DNA of 64,000 bases from an uncultured Flavobacteriaceae bacterium. GTDB taxonomy: Bacteria; Bacteroidota; Bacteroidia; Flavobacteriales; Flavobacteriaceae. The DNA is taken from positions 682,001-746,000 of the forward strand of contig CANMSA010000001.1 of the NCBI GenBank assembly GCA_947500385.1, given 5' to 3'. The position numbers were made by a program, and so were the translations under genes. The notes beneath the pieces are model-generated. The model did no database searches and was not told where the DNA came from. It saw only the letters and a list, made by a program, of their open reading frames with translations. Shown here piece by piece: positions 8,568-16,536 of this stretch (position 1 is the stretch's first letter; every line of letters begins with the position of its first letter).

Positions 8568-11123
8568 CTAATACAGCACATATTCACCCAGGTATTCCAC
8601 ATTTACATTTAGTTGCCGTAAAAACACGCTAAACTCTTCAAAAGCAAGATTTTCCTCCGCTTTGAAAAGTACTTTTCCTGTTTCCCCTATAAACTGAACC
8701 TTTAATTGATCGGGTTGCTTTTCAACCCGTATATACGCAACACCGCCCCGGATATCCTTCCCGGATAAGAGCATCGTTCCTTTTAGCAACCTGCCTTTTT
8801 CCACCACCGCCGTATATTCAGGCTGCCCGTTTAGATCGTAGCGGGTAACGGTGCCTGTAAGATAATTATCCTTTACGCTGAATTGTAGTCTTTTCTTATC
8901 GGTATCGGTGTAATAGGCGATAGTCTCCTCGGTAGTATCCTTTAAAAATCGAGTCTCCCGTTTTCCATTTTTATCATAGGAAATACGGATAACGATCTGT
9001 CCGTCTTTAAACGTTTCGCGACTGCTATTTTGAGTATAGCCCTCTTTAATGATCCGGGTACCGTTAAAAGGTTGCCCTTGTTTGTATACCAATTGGGAGG
9101 TTAATTTTCCATTCACCCCAAAATAACTGGATGTACCATTAAGCTGCCCATCTTCATACGTTTCGGTTTTTTCCAATTCGCCTAAATAGTTATAAAAACG
9201 AAAAACGCCCTCCTCCTTATCGTTCTTATAATTCCCTTCCGTGAGTACTTGCCCATTATAGTCTAACTGGCGATACGCGCCGTTGCGTTTTCCTTCCGAT
9301 ACGGTATAAAATGTTCGGGTGCTATGGTCATAACTTGTACCGTTCCATGGTTTCCCATCTTTAAACTCTATGGTGGCCAGAAGCTTTCCCTCCCGGTCGT
9401 AATACTTCCCACAACAATCAACATCCATATCGATCTCCAATATGGGTCGTATATCCCCGCTGGTGCCACCTGGTCCATAGGTATAGCGCTTTTGTTTTTT
9501 TAACTCCCCAAGGGTCCGCACTTCCATTAAACGAACTACATCGGAACTCTCAAAAAATTCATAGTTGGTACCATCCTGTTTCAAGAAATTATAACGCCCG
9601 GTTTCCTGATCTTTTTGATCATAAAATATACCTGCCTTCTTATTATAGCCTACATAGGTTATCTCGCTTTGTCTGCTACCATTGCTATAGAAATTGCGTT
9701 GTCTCACTTTCGAATAAGCGCCTTCTTCGAATTCTTCGATTCTTTTAAAGACCTTAGGCTCCCGCTGATCAACGATTCGCTTAACGAAAGAGGTACTTTT
9801 AAGGACCGAACCGTTTTTATACTCCTGAATCAAATTTACCTCCCCATCATAATCAATCGAATACTTTTCACCGTTCATAGGTTTTGAGTAGCCATCGTTG
9901 TGCTGTATTTCCAGTGTCGCTAAAAGCTTCCCTTCCCGGTTATAGTATTCTTCCTTTTCCAAGTTCTTGACACTAAAAACAGTCTTTCCTTTGGGGTAAT
10001 ACATGATTTCCTCTACCAACACCCCTTCCTTGTATGTCACCTTGCGGTCATCAAACAGTTCGGTTCCCGTATAGGGCAGGTAATTCTTATAGGTTACTCG
10101 CGCTATTTCTTCCCCAGCTTCGGTGTAACTTCGTTGTTCTTTTTTTTCACCATCTTGATAAAGGAGCTTCCGTTTTACTTGCTGGTTTTCGTACCTGTAT
10201 TCTTCATAGGTTTTTTTTCCGTCCTTGTGCTCATAAAGGGTACTGATAAAAAATTTCTCAGGCAGCACTTTTGAACGGTTGAAATAGTACGTCTTTCCCT
10301 CTTCAGCTTTTAGAAATCCACGATTCATGCTGAATTCGGCCCGTCCTATAATGGTACCGTCTTCTGCATAGTAGGTCTTCCTATGGGATGGTTTGTCCTC
10401 ATACAATTCTCGCAACTGCCCATTGCCGTAGTACACCGTAGAAGCAATATAATTCCCTCCCTTGTAGTATCTAATTTCCTTGACCCGCATAGGTTGGTAA
10501 TAATAACTTACATCAAGACCGTGATACTTTCCATCTGCACTTTTGGTTCGCTCCCCTAGCAACACCCCGTCTTTCCCATAATATTTTACGTGAACCGCAT
10601 TGTTGGTTTCGGTACCGGCCATTTCATAGCGGATACCCTTTGGGTCTTCATCATATACACGTTCGAATACACTATCTCCTTTCTTTTCCTTATAATAGTT
10701 GTTTCGAGCGTATTTAACCCGTTGTTTCCCTTTCACAAAACGATTGTTGTTAAACTCCGCCACCAGTTTTTCTCCGTTTTCATAAGTAGTAAACGTACCA
10801 TTCAATCGCCCCTCTTTATAGGTAGCCTCTTGCCAAATACTACCGTCTTTGTTATACCAAACCACAATTCCTTCCCATACTTCTTTTGTAGCGCTTGTAG
10901 AGCGACCTTTCATTTGTAACTGACCCGACATGTAATAGTCTTCTACCTCGTATAAATCATCGATTTTTTTTAGCGGTACCCGATAAAAATCGGCACTGTC
11001 TTTCACCGTTGATTTCCAGTATTGGTTGAAATACAGCGTATCTTTTTGGGCATTCAGTAAGGCAACCATAAAGAATAAGCCCGCAAAGAGCGTTGTTTGA
11101 AGCGTATTTTTTTTTGATTCCAT
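8568..11123 (-). CDS. Large exported YwqK/MORN-like repeat protein
   Basis: 851 residues with a signal peptide (FAGLFFMVALLNAQ). Almost the whole protein consists of about 22-25-residue repeats of the type YYNREGKLLATLE-x-GKP-xNGT, as in the YwqK 'antitoxin component' and MORN_2 repeats; good examples lie around residues 65-130, 195-260, 380-420 and 570-780. These beta-hairpin repeats are known from exported Bacteroidota proteins and from immunity-like proteins, but have no assigned catalytic role. It is the last gene of the minus-strand accessory block, probably with its own promoter (a TAATTTCG near 11149-11156). Function unknown. Confidence 0.75.
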   Translation of the reverse strand: MESKKNTLQTTLFAGLFFMVALLNAQKDTLYFNQYWKSTVKDSADFYRVPLKKIDDLYEVEDYYMSGQLQMKGRSTSATKEVWEGIVVWYNKDGSIWQEATYKEGRLNGTFTTYENGEKLVAEFNNNRFVKGKQRVKYARNNYYKEKKGDSVFERVYDEDPKGIRYEMAGTETNNAVHVKYYGKDGVLLGERTKSADGKYHGLDVSYYYQPMRVKEIRYYKGGNYIASTVYYGNGQLRELYEDKPSHRKTYYAEDGTIIGRAEFSMNRGFLKAEEGKTYYFNRSKVLPEKFFISTLYEHKDGKKTYEEYRYENQQVKRKLLYQDGEKKEQRSYTEAGEEIARVTYKNYLPYTGTELFDDRKVTYKEGVLVEEIMYYPKGKTVFSVKNLEKEEYYNREGKLLATLEIQHNDGYSKPMNGEKYSIDYDGEVNLIQEYKNGSVLKSTSFVKRIVDQREPKVFKRIEEFEEGAYSKVRQRNFYSNGSRQSEITYVGYNKKAGIFYDQKDQETGRYNFLKQDGTNYEFFESSDVVRLMEVRTLGELKKQKRYTYGPGGTSGDIRPILEIDMDVDCCGKYYDREGKLLATIEFKDGKPWNGTSYDHSTRTFYTVSEGKRNGAYRQLDYNGQVLTEGNYKNDKEEGVFRFYNYLGELEKTETYEDGQLNGTSSYFGVNGKLTSQLVYKQGQPFNGTRIIKEGYTQNSSRETFKDGQIVIRISYDKNGKRETRFLKDTTEETIAYYTDTDKKRLQFSVKDNYLTGTVTRYDLNGQPEYTAVVEKGRLLKGTMLLSGKDIRGGVAYIRVEKQPDQLKVQFIGETGKVLFKAEENLAFEEFSVFLRQLNVNVEYLGEYVLY

Positions 11124-11364
11124 GAGATGTGATTGTGAATTTATGGTACGAAATTAAACAATGCCGTTGCTCGTTGTATCCCCGAATACGGTTAAAATAC
11201 CTACTACCGATTGGTTCTTTTTTTCCGGGAGGTTTCAACCGAAAATGGCATAATTCATATTTTTTGTTCCTGTAGCTTTCCCATTTCAAATTCGGTTTGA
11301 AACATGGAGGCCTACACTTCTTCCATCCGAATCGTCTTGTTATCCGGACCTATGTTTTGCCGAA

Positions 11365-12291
11365 TTAGTTTTTTTGATCTCCTTTTTTGAACTGTTGTTG
11401 TTTTTTTACCATGGTCAGATATTCCAATATTCTTAGGGAATCTAACTGGGATGTATTTTGAAAATATACTCTTCCCCGCTCAAGAAAGGAAGGGGTCAAC
11501 TTGTTGTTCGTTTCGGGATCAATAACAAAGAGCTGGTATTGCTTATCACCCCACAATGTCATTTCTATATACTCCTTAGGGTCCAATTTTCCGCTGTGAT
11601 TGATATTGTTTTGGTTCCCTGTTCCCAAATAAACGCCAACGTCTTCGAAGGCATAGTACGGGTTGTTATTATCCAAATTCCGGAATGTGCGTCTATCGCC
11701 ATTTTTCAAAATAAACGTACGCAACCTACTGAAATCCTCAAAGCTAAAGGTTTCAGAGACATCGGCATACTTGCGCTTTTCAAGTGTTTTCCAAACCTCC
11801 AACATACTGTACATTCCTTCGAACGGATACTCCTTCCGTTGCATCGTAAAAGCCACATCACGCCCCCCATCAAAACGCAGGTAACGCCCTTCTATTTGTC
11901 CGGTAGTGGTGCGATACTCGTACTCCTTTATAAACGGATAGCTGAGATTTCCATCAACATCGCTATAAAAGGAAATAGCACGCAAATCTTTCAAGTCGTC
12001 GTACTGTAAATAAAATATTGCATTGAGCTTACCCTCCGCTTCATAAAAAAAATTTGAGGCCAATCGTAGTTTGCTAAGATCCGGATATAATGCTCGCGCC
12101 GCCATCAAAACTTCGAGTCCTTTGTCGGCCTCCTCCTTGTAATCCATTAAACTGTAAATATCGTATTGGTGCAATTCAATTTGTTTGTTCACCACATCTA
12201 TTTTAATGGCTGCCGATTTGGCTGCAACTGGCACGTTCTCTTGCGAGAAAAACGACACCAGTGCAAAGACCAGTATTTTCACTTCTTCCAT
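11365..12291 (-). CDS. Hypothetical exported protein
   Basis: 308 residues; not recognised. It begins with a short hydrophobic stretch (KILVFALVSFFSQ) that looks like a minimal signal peptide. The rest is mixed alpha/beta, with a tyrosine- and aspartate-rich middle (GRYLRFDGGRDVAFTM, FSFEDFSRLRTF, NNPYYAFEDVGVYLGTG) and a basic glutamine/lysine tail. Its start lies 9 bases after the stop of the ankyrin/zincin gene, so the two are almost certainly co-transcribed and translationally coupled. Confidence 0.6.
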   Translation of the reverse strand: MEEVKILVFALVSFFSQENVPVAAKSAAIKIDVVNKQIELHQYDIYSLMDYKEEADKGLEVLMAARALYPDLSKLRLASNFFYEAEGKLNAIFYLQYDDLKDLRAISFYSDVDGNLSYPFIKEYEYRTTTGQIEGRYLRFDGGRDVAFTMQRKEYPFEGMYSMLEVWKTLEKRKYADVSETFSFEDFSRLRTFILKNGDRRTFRNLDNNNPYYAFEDVGVYLGTGNQNNINHSGKLDPKEYIEMTLWGDKQYQLFVIDPETNNKLTPSFLERGRVYFQNTSQLDSLRILEYLTMVKKQQQFKKGDQKN

Positions 12292-12300
12292 CTTTCGCGT

Positions 12301-13734
12301 TTAGAGGTATTTTTTCAATTTTAAGAACTTTACCATGGCCCTGTTCAACTCATGTCTTGGAACTTTTCGTAAAGGTTTGGTCTTTGCTCCCAATGACGCC
12401 AATAGTGAAACCATTTCGGTTTGGTCGGACAGGGCCGCAAAACAAATGGGGGTATTCGTAAATTGTAGATAAGACGTACCCGATTTAATTTCTAGGTTCG
12501 CACCATTTTCGACCAACACTTTAACTACTTCGCCATGCCCATTTTCCACTGCAATTTGTAACGGACTCTTCCCATTGCCCCCGACATGGTTGATTTCGGC
12601 ACCTGCTTTCACTAATTCCTGTACCATTAAAAGATTACCATCTTTACAGGCGGCCATCATGGGCGTGGTATCGTACAACGACTCTTTTTCTGAAAAATTA
12701 ATATCGGCACCATAGCGCAGCAAACAATCGATTACTGCCCTACTGCGTCTTTTAGTTGCTATGGCCAAAGGGGAACCACCGATGGTATTGAAATTGGGTG
12801 AAAGTCCCAACTTTAAAAGTCGTTCTACGGCATCTACCGAATCTGCATAGCATGCTTCCATCATTTCTTGCCGTAGTTTTTTTAGATCTGAAGCTATGAA
12901 AGATATAACGGGTGCCTCCTCTGCTTCTGGCCGTCGAAAAAGATGTTGCTTTGCGGCACTTTTTTCCTCTTGCCAGAAAACAGTGGTGCTCTTTTCGTTG
13001 GCCGTTGCATTTAAATACGCGATACTTTGATTAAAATATCCCTGTAAGGTAGTAGTAAGGTGCTCGGTATAATTTGTATTAGTTTCCTGTTTTTTAAGTG
13101 ATAGGGAAGCCATTACATAGGCAATAAGTTGTTCGGGCAAATAACCTTGGCTTCTCATTTGCCAACCGAAACTTCCGTTTGTTCCCGATGCAAACTGAAA
13201 GCGTGCGTTTCCAATAAAGATTCCGAAGCCCAAAGCAATTGCCGTCAAATCGGTAAGGTACTCGTCATTTTCAAGAATCCGGTGTTCTCCCAGTAACTTT
13301 TCATGGGCCAGTTCATGGGCAATTGTACCGATAAGATCTTCGGGCCGTTTCAGTTGTTCGTGTTCCAAACGTATGATGGTTGTGCCCCCTTTTTTTTGAT
13401 AGGTACCCGCTGCACCTTCCGTGCGCCCCTGCAAATCTGCCTGAGAACTCAGCAAAGTACCATCTTCCAAATAAGTATGCTGCTCCGAAAAGAACTCCAA
13501 CTGTACGGATGCAGTTTGGATCCCCATTAGCACAAGGCAACGGTCTAAAATGAAATGGGCATCCTTCTCGGAACCGTCGAAATCACGATCAAAGAACTCT
13601 TTGGTAGGTGTTACCGTTTTGAACGATAGTAACTTGCCCTCACCCAAACTTTTGTTTAAAAAAGCAAGTGACTCCTCTGCCCAAATCTGATCTTCGGGGG
13701 TAATGGGCAATCGCTTTTTCCTATTCCAAAACAT
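12301..13734 (-). CDS. Zincin-like domain plus ankyrin repeats
   Basis: 477 residues, no signal peptide. The N-terminal half carries an HExxH motif (HELAH at 140-144), followed by ENDEYLTDLTAIALGFGIF, where an acidic residue could be the third zinc ligand, so a gluzincin-type peptidase fold is plausible. The C-terminal third (about 290-455) is a set of four to five ankyrin repeats (GGSPLAIATKRR, DTTPMMAACKDGN, GKSPLQIAVENGH). Ankyrin proteins commonly mediate protein-protein contact and recur in effector/immunity loci. No exact family could be named. It sits between a DcrB/PsbP-like lipoprotein gene and an exported unknown. Confidence 0.65.
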   Translation of the reverse strand: MFWNRKKRLPITPEDQIWAEESLAFLNKSLGEGKLLSFKTVTPTKEFFDRDFDGSEKDAHFILDRCLVLMGIQTASVQLEFFSEQHTYLEDGTLLSSQADLQGRTEGAAGTYQKKGGTTIIRLEHEQLKRPEDLIGTIAHELAHEKLLGEHRILENDEYLTDLTAIALGFGIFIGNARFQFASGTNGSFGWQMRSQGYLPEQLIAYVMASLSLKKQETNTNYTEHLTTTLQGYFNQSIAYLNATANEKSTTVFWQEEKSAAKQHLFRRPEAEEAPVISFIASDLKKLRQEMMEACYADSVDAVERLLKLGLSPNFNTIGGSPLAIATKRRSRAVIDCLLRYGADINFSEKESLYDTTPMMAACKDGNLLMVQELVKAGAEINHVGGNGKSPLQIAVENGHGEVVKVLVENGANLEIKSGTSYLQFTNTPICFAALSDQTEMVSLLASLGAKTKPLRKVPRHELNRAMVKFLKLKKYL

Positions 13735-13825
13735 TTGGGACTTTTATTGCGTATTGAGGTAAATCAAGTTCTAACCAAACGATCATCGCCTGGATTTCGT
13801 ACGTATGCAGAAAAACATTTTAAGG

Positions 13826-14458
13826 CTAAAAAGAAAGGAAATCCAATGTTTTTTCCAGTTCAACCATGGTGGTTTCGTCCTGAGCATTTAACAAAATAGT
13901 AAGCCCAAAACCATTGATAACGGTAAAATAATACTGTTCCAGGGCCGTATCGCCATTAACACTTAGGGTACCTGTTAACTTGTAAAAAGTGGTGCCACCA
14001 ATGCGCTCACTGTCATACTCTTCCGAATCAAGTGTTATTTGTGCATTTCCCTTTGCCTCTTTTAGGGTCTGTTCGATATAATCATCCAAATCTTTGATAA
14101 CGGCGCCTTCGATACGGGCAAGATTCTCGGCATACAGCAATATGGATGCTTGCTCCGACTTGCTAAGTCTAAAGAGCAATGTCTCCTTCACGCGCTGTGG
14201 GGGCATTTTTATACGCTGTTTTGATTCGTAAACGGCTTCTGCGAGCCGTACAAAATCCGGATCGTTTGTCTTGGCCCATTGTTGTGCGTACGTATCATCA
14301 TACTGCCAATTCTCGGGAATTTGCCATCCAATATCAAAGAACTTATTCTGATAATTGCCCTCGATTACATACCCCCAATCAAAATTATCGGGTACGCTGT
14401 TACAGCTCGCCACGGTGAAAAAAATAACGGCAAAAAACACCTTTTTTACTTTACTCAT
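13826..14458 (-). CDS. Lipoprotein with PsbP/DcrB-like domain
   Basis: 210 residues. A lipobox (FTVASC, Cys near position 19) marks an outer- or inner-membrane-anchored lipoprotein. The body (FDIGWQIPENW, SILLYAENLA, DLDDYIEQTLKEAKG, GGTTFYKLTG, YYFTVINGFGLTILL, ending LEKTLDFLSF) has the strand/helix order of PsbP/DcrB-like domains. The start is ATG 14458; a TTG two codons upstream is also in frame but less likely. A perfect -7 box lies 39 bases upstream. It heads a probable unit with the ankyrin/zincin gene and the following unknown. Confidence 0.65.
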   Translation of the reverse strand: MSKVKKVFFAVIFFTVASCNSVPDNFDWGYVIEGNYQNKFFDIGWQIPENWQYDDTYAQQWAKTNDPDFVRLAEAVYESKQRIKMPPQRVKETLLFRLSKSEQASILLYAENLARIEGAVIKDLDDYIEQTLKEAKGNAQITLDSEEYDSERIGGTTFYKLTGTLSVNGDTALEQYYFTVINGFGLTILLNAQDETTMVELEKTLDFLSF

Positions 14459-14496
14459 AATCAATTATTTTAAATTTTGGTTGTCTATCGTTAGTG

Positions 14497-14504
14497 CAAA
14501 AATA
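14497..14504 (-). promoter_or_regulatory. Predicted -7 box upstream of the PsbP/DcrB-like lipoprotein
   Basis: Minus strand TATTTTTG (TAnnTTTG). A second match, TACATTTG, lies 5 bases further upstream. It suggests that the gene at 14458 starts its own transcription unit inside the accessory block. Confidence 0.5.
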
Positions 14505-14594
14505 CGCTACAAATGTATCTCTAAACACCCTGTAAACCGGGAATCTTTTTCGATCAAAACGCATTCCTATCCCGAACACTTAAACACTTCTGGT

Positions 14595-15191
14595 TTATTC
14601 AAGTAACACCCTTACCTTCCAAAAAGCAATGGCGTCTTGTAGTTTTTGAGATTTTCGAGTCAAAGATGGGGTCGATCTTACTTTATTCTTTTCAGGGAGT
14701 GTGTCATTTTCTCCTTTGCAATATTCCAAAAAGGCGATAACACATTCCATTTGCGCAGTATTCAATAAGGCAAATCGGTTCTTTGAATAATCTGATTCCA
14801 ATTCATGGGTTAATGCAAAAAACACCTCTGGCGGTAGGTATGTGAAAGTAGTATCCCTATTCAACGCATCTTCTTCTTCCAAAAAAACGTCCAAGGTGAA
14901 AAGCAACAGAAGTCCTAAATGAAAACGCATACCTTTCGCATCAAAAAAAGACAAAGAACTACTGCATTTGTAGAGCGTTCCAATAGGTATCTTTTGCCAA
15001 TCCAATCGTTCATCCTTGGATTTAAGTTTCTCGTAATCCGTTCCTTGCAGGTACTCATCCAAGGCCTTCCCCTCCCAAAGCCCTACACCATCTTCCAAAA
15101 GAACTCCATCGAAGGCCGTATAGATTTTACCGATAAGTTGTGCCTTGGTCATCTTTTCGCGTATTGCTGCTAAACGCACAATCATCCTCAT
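14595..15191 (-). CDS. DUF6714 family protein
   Basis: 198 residues, cytoplasmic, no signal peptide. The pattern LIGKIYTAFDGVLLEDGVGLWEGKALDEY, then W-x-IPIGTL, SLSFFDAKGMRFHLGLLLLFTLD, TFTYLPPEVFFAL and ALLNTAQMECVIAFLEYC matches the DUF6714 family, in which a helical core surrounds the 'FxDxxGMRFHLxxxL' motif. Function unknown; the family turns up in accessory and immunity-like gene sets. Starts at 15191, 15185 or the internal Met before TKAQL are possible; 15191 suits the -7 box at 15215-15222. Confidence 0.65.
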   Translation of the reverse strand: MRMIVRLAAIREKMTKAQLIGKIYTAFDGVLLEDGVGLWEGKALDEYLQGTDYEKLKSKDERLDWQKIPIGTLYKCSSSLSFFDAKGMRFHLGLLLLFTLDVFLEEEDALNRDTTFTYLPPEVFFALTHELESDYSKNRFALLNTAQMECVIAFLEYCKGENDTLPEKNKVRSTPSLTRKSQKLQDAIAFWKVRVLLE

Positions 15192-15214
15192 TATTTCAAG
15201 AACGATTTCTACAT

Positions 15215-15222
15215 CAAAATTA
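15215..15222 (-). promoter_or_regulatory. Predicted -7 box for the DUF6714 gene
   Basis: Minus strand TAATTTTG, a perfect TAnnTTTG. The leader to the ATG at 15191 would be about 20 bases. Confidence 0.45.
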
Positions 15223-15279
15223 CAAAGCTGCAGGTTGCACGGACTCCCTATTTTCAGTGAAAAGCCAAGAACATTATAA

Positions 15280-15309
15280 GTTTATCGACTTTACAAGTCG
15301 AAGATAAAC
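15280..15309. other. Intergenic hairpin
   Basis: GTTTAT-CGACTT, loop TAC, AAGTCG-AAG-ATAAAC forms a 12-bp stem with a 3-base bulge between the genes ending at 15322 and starting at 15191. There is no T-run on the minus-strand side, so it may be a processing or weak termination site rather than a classical terminator. Confidence 0.4.
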
Positions 15310-15321
15310 CCTTAAACATTT

Positions 15322-15903
15322 TCAACTATTACAGAAAACAATGTTATAATTTTCATCTCTAGCCCTATCAAAAACATAGCGTATATCGGCCTCTAAATCG
15401 GCATTGTTCGGGAATTTTTCCTTTATCGCTCCTAAATACAACTTCTCATATTCCTCCAATTCCCGCACAAGCACAAGAAACATATGTGGAAAATCGAGAG
15501 GGCGCGGCGTTTTAAAATACCATCTTGTACGTGGTTCAAAATCGGATAAATACTGGGTAAACATCGGCCAGCCATCCGTATTCCTGTTAATGGTCTTTCC
15601 GTAGTAAAGACACATATCCCTGTGCAAATAGCCATATACCACTCCCAGGGTACAGGTACCCCATTTTGTATTACCTTTATCTAGCAGTAAATGGGAATAT
15701 AGGTTTTGTGTATCTCCCGCAATTAAATTCCCCATCAATACTTTGGAAGATAGTTCACCAGTGGATAAATCAAATTTGTCTTCTAAAAGAAGGTCATATT
15801 CCTCATATTCGGTAATAATATCAAGAAATTGATTATTATTTGAACCAAATACTTCGCTTACTTTTCTTCCATTTGTCAAAATGGCTTCTACCTGATATCC
15901 CAT
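15322..15903 (-). CDS. Hypothetical cytoplasmic protein
   Basis: 193 residues, not recognised. No signal peptide or membrane segment. Notable segments are EYEEYDLLLEDKFDL, WGTCTLGVVYGYLHRDMCLYYGKT, the aromatic RTRWYFKTPRPLDFPHMFLVL and an acidic/helical C-terminus with DIRYVFDRARDENY. The start is unambiguous (the next Met is far inside). It lies 43 bases downstream of the single-pass membrane protein gene and appears co-transcribed with it. Confidence 0.5.
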   Translation of the reverse strand: MGYQVEAILTNGRKVSEVFGSNNNQFLDIITEYEEYDLLLEDKFDLSTGELSSKVLMGNLIAGDTQNLYSHLLLDKGNTKWGTCTLGVVYGYLHRDMCLYYGKTINRNTDGWPMFTQYLSDFEPRTRWYFKTPRPLDFPHMFLVLVRELEEYEKLYLGAIKEKFPNNADLEADIRYVFDRARDENYNIVFCNS

Positions 15904-15946
15904 GGTTTATTCAATTTTAAATCTTTAAAAAATTGCACCTCACTAA

Positions 15947-16456
15947 TTAAGGTACTTCAATATAATACTTCCCTTCCAAGGCCTCTTCTTGCCAAAAGGC
16001 AGTATCAAAAGTCCAATAGGGGTTATCTTCCTGTAGCGAATGATAATACCCCCAACTGTACTGGAACAAATATTCCTGTGCTGTTGCTTCACTATATACC
16101 CTTCCAAAAAGATAGGCGGTAGTAGTACCGCTTACCCTACCTGTATGCAGTTCTACCTTATCAATGTGCACTTCCGTACCAATAGGCAAGGTCGCGTAGG
16201 TAGGCAAATCGGCCTCCAACCCAAAACCGGTGCCATCTTCCAGTACCATGTTGTACTTTTCATCAATAGGATTGCCGGGGTATTTCATAATCAGGGCTTT
16301 TCGCTTGGTTGCTATGCGCTTTTTAACCACCTCAACAAAGGGCTTTTGATTTGACACATCCTTAAACTTAGGTCTCGAAGCCATCCAAAAGAGAAAAATT
16401 GCGAATACCAAGATTAGGACGACTACCCCTACCAACACTAGAAAAAATTGCTTCAT
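15947..16456 (-). CDS. Hypothetical single-pass membrane protein
   Basis: 169 residues. One strong N-terminal transmembrane helix (residues 3-25, FFLVLVGVVVLILVFAIFLF) is followed by a basic stretch and a soluble beta-rich domain (VLEDGTGFGLEADLPTYATLPIGTEVHIDKVELHTGRVSGTTTAYLFGRVY) ending in an acidic, aromatic tail. Not recognised. Likely an inner-membrane protein with a periplasmic domain. It follows the LRR-DUF1963 gene after 80 bases. Confidence 0.5.
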   Translation of the reverse strand: MKQFFLVLVGVVVLILVFAIFLFWMASRPKFKDVSNQKPFVEVVKKRIATKRKALIMKYPGNPIDEKYNMVLEDGTGFGLEADLPTYATLPIGTEVHIDKVELHTGRVSGTTTAYLFGRVYSEATAQEYLFQYSWGYYHSLQEDNPYWTFDTAFWQEEALEGKYYIEVP

Positions 16457-16536
16457 ATTTTATTGCATTTATGAACTTGGAAGAACACTCCAAGATTCTT
16501 TCGATATCCTTTACAACCTATGGCCGTTTTAATAAA

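Noticed and set aside
11458-12009. 183-codon plus-strand open frame
   Set aside because: Antisense to the exported unknown at 11365-12291; no start signal, no family resemblance.
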